Shown here: piece after piece, positions 63,191 through 64,000 of the stretch
Numbering within the stretch: position 1 is the stretch's first letter
Layout of the letters: the number at the start of each line of letters is the position of its first letter
Source of the DNA: Thauera sedimentorum
Lineage (GTDB): Bacteria; Pseudomonadota; Gammaproteobacteria; Burkholderiales; Rhodocyclaceae
Length of the DNA: 64,000 bases
Direction of reading: 5' to 3'
Assembly: GCF_014489115.1 (NCBI RefSeq)
Contig: NZ_JACTAH010000002.1
Location: forward strand, 682,001-746,000
Notes under the pieces: generated by a model
What the model was told of the DNA's origin: nothing
Seen by the model: only the letters and a program-made list of their open reading frames with translations
Database searches by the model: none
Translations under genes and position numbers: made by a program

Positions 63191-64000
63191 CGTTCTTCCA
63201 GGTGCTGTTCGGCGGCGTGCAGGTGCTGCTCGACGCGTTCGCGGTAGTCGCCGGGTGCGGCCCACAGGCCGCGGTCCATGGCTTCGAGCAGGCGCTCGCA
63301 GATCTCGCCCAGGGCGTCGGGGTTGTGGCGGGCGAGGAAGTCGCGGGTGTGCGGGTCTTCCAGGTAGGCGTCGGTGACGCGGGCGTACTGGTCGTCGCGC
63401 ACCACGCGCGCGGTGGCGTCGTAGGCGAAGAGGTAGTCCACCGTGGCGGCGATCTCGAAGGCGCCCTTGTAGCCGTGGCGCTTCACCCCGTCTATCCACT
63501 TGGGGTTGGTGATGCGGCTGCGCACCACGCGGCTGATCTCTTCTTCCAGCGTGCGGACCACCGGCGCGCCGGGGTTGCTGTGGTCGCCGAAGTAGAGCGC
63601 CGGCTGCGCTCCGCCAAGGTGGCGCACCGCGGCGCTCATGCCGCCGTGGAACTGGTAGTAGTCGTCGGAATCGAGCAGGTCGTGCTCGCGGTTGTCCTGG
63701 TTGTGCATGACCAGCTCGATGCCGGCCAGCCGCCGCGCGAAGGTGTCGCGCGCCGCGCTGCCGTAGTCGTCCTGGCCGTAGGCGTGGCCGCCCCACTCGA
63801 GGTAGGCGCGCGCGAGGTCGGCGTCGTCGTCCCAGTTGCGCCCGTCGATCAGGCCCTGCAGGCCGGCGCCGTAGGCCCCGGGCTTGGCGCCGAACACCCG
63901 GTGGCCGGCCTGGCGGCGCGCGCTGGCGGCGTCCAGCCCGTCGGCGGCGAGTGCGGCGGCCTCGCGCTCGATGCGCGCGCGGATCGGGTTCACCTCCTCG
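63187..64000 (-). CDS. cobN: cobaltochelatase CobN, C-terminal part (cut by window edge)
   Basis: The last ~270 residues of the large chelatase subunit. WIDGVKRHGYKGAFEIAATVDYLFAYDATARVV and the preceding GGMSAAVRHLGGAQPALYFGDHSNP are strongly conserved in CobN/BchH proteins. The frame is open to the window end, so the start lies beyond 64000. It is co-directional and overlapping with the AAA+ gene. Confidence 0.93.
   Translation of the reverse strand, partial: EEVNPIRARIEREAAALAADGLDAASARRQAGHRVFGAKPGAYGAGLQGLIDGRNWDDDADLARAYLEWGGHAYGQDDYGSAARDTFARRLAGIELVMHNQDNREHDLLDSDDYYQFHGGMSAAVRHLGGAQPALYFGDHSNPGAPVVRTLEEEISRVVRSRITNPKWIDGVKRHGYKGAFEIAATVDYLFAYDATARVVRDDQYARVTDAYLEDPHTRDFLARHNPDALGEICERLLEAMDRGLWAAPGDYRERVEQHLHAAEQHLEER

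Overview
The window is very GC-rich chromosomal DNA, close to gapless in genes, from a betaproteobacterium. The gene sets (smg-dprA-LysM next to def-fmt, mreBCD-mrdA-rodA-rlpA-dacA-dat-ybeD-lipBA, gatCAB beside mreB, a selenocysteine formate dehydrogenase, and cobN with chelatase genes) fit the Rhodocyclales (Thauera/Azoarcus-like) best. That placement is an inference from gene order and protein character; no 16S gene is present. I see no insertion sequence, integrase, phage gene or CRISPR array.

Layout. 25-7966 is housekeeping: topB, smg, dprA and a LysM protein leftward, then def, fmt and htpX rightward. 8084-18905 is a formate-oxidation block. It holds an NtrC-type regulator, its sensor kinase, paired palindromes plus a near-consensus sigma-54 promoter, the selenoprotein fdhA (in-frame UGA read as Sec196, SECIS hairpin right behind it), fdhB, fdhC, fdhE and selA. 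18915-23414 holds a Tat-exported sulfide-dehydrogenase-like flavoprotein, a YihY membrane protein, and a thioredoxin plus transglutaminase pair. The flavoprotein and the thioredoxin pair each follow a ~170-nt structured leader that is conserved between the two sites. 23476-26557 carries cytochrome b561, a PepSY protein, an RraA-like aldolase and a Xre/RES toxin-antitoxin pair. 26645-34294 carries selB, ada-alkA, a small protease, a DUF3617-like protein, selC (tRNA-Sec), a GcvH-like lipoyl protein, a DsrE-like protein and a YeeE/YedE transporter. 34503-38286 is gatB, a lipoprotein gene, gatA and gatC. 38485-49072 is one long cell-wall and lipoate operon. 49207-60683 is mixed housekeeping: DinB, TlpA, DUF4197, Rep helicase, cytochrome c, tRNA-Arg, esterase, DUF3820, a soluble CZB chemoreceptor, gpmI, a VOC protein and an ABC exporter. 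60767-64000 (leftward) is the 3' end of cobN, a chelatase AAA+ gene, a vWA domain in the -1 frame, and cbiM.

How it works together. selA, selB and selC lie within about 15 kb of the selenoprotein gene they serve; selD is not in the window. The sigma-54 promoter, the palindromes and the adjacent two-component system suggest formate oxidation is switched on by a signal. At the right end a canonical A_AAA_AAG slippery heptamer sits directly before the stop of the AAA+ chelatase gene, with a Shine-Dalgarno-like stimulator upstream and a strong hairpin 6 nt downstream. The vWA domain in the -1 frame has no usable start codon, so one gene probably makes both the small and the medium cobalt-chelatase subunits by programmed frameshifting. 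About 72-nt palindromic repeats occur five times between genes. Strongest leads: the chelatase frameshift, the pair of unrecognised structured leaders, and the sigma-54/Sec formate block.
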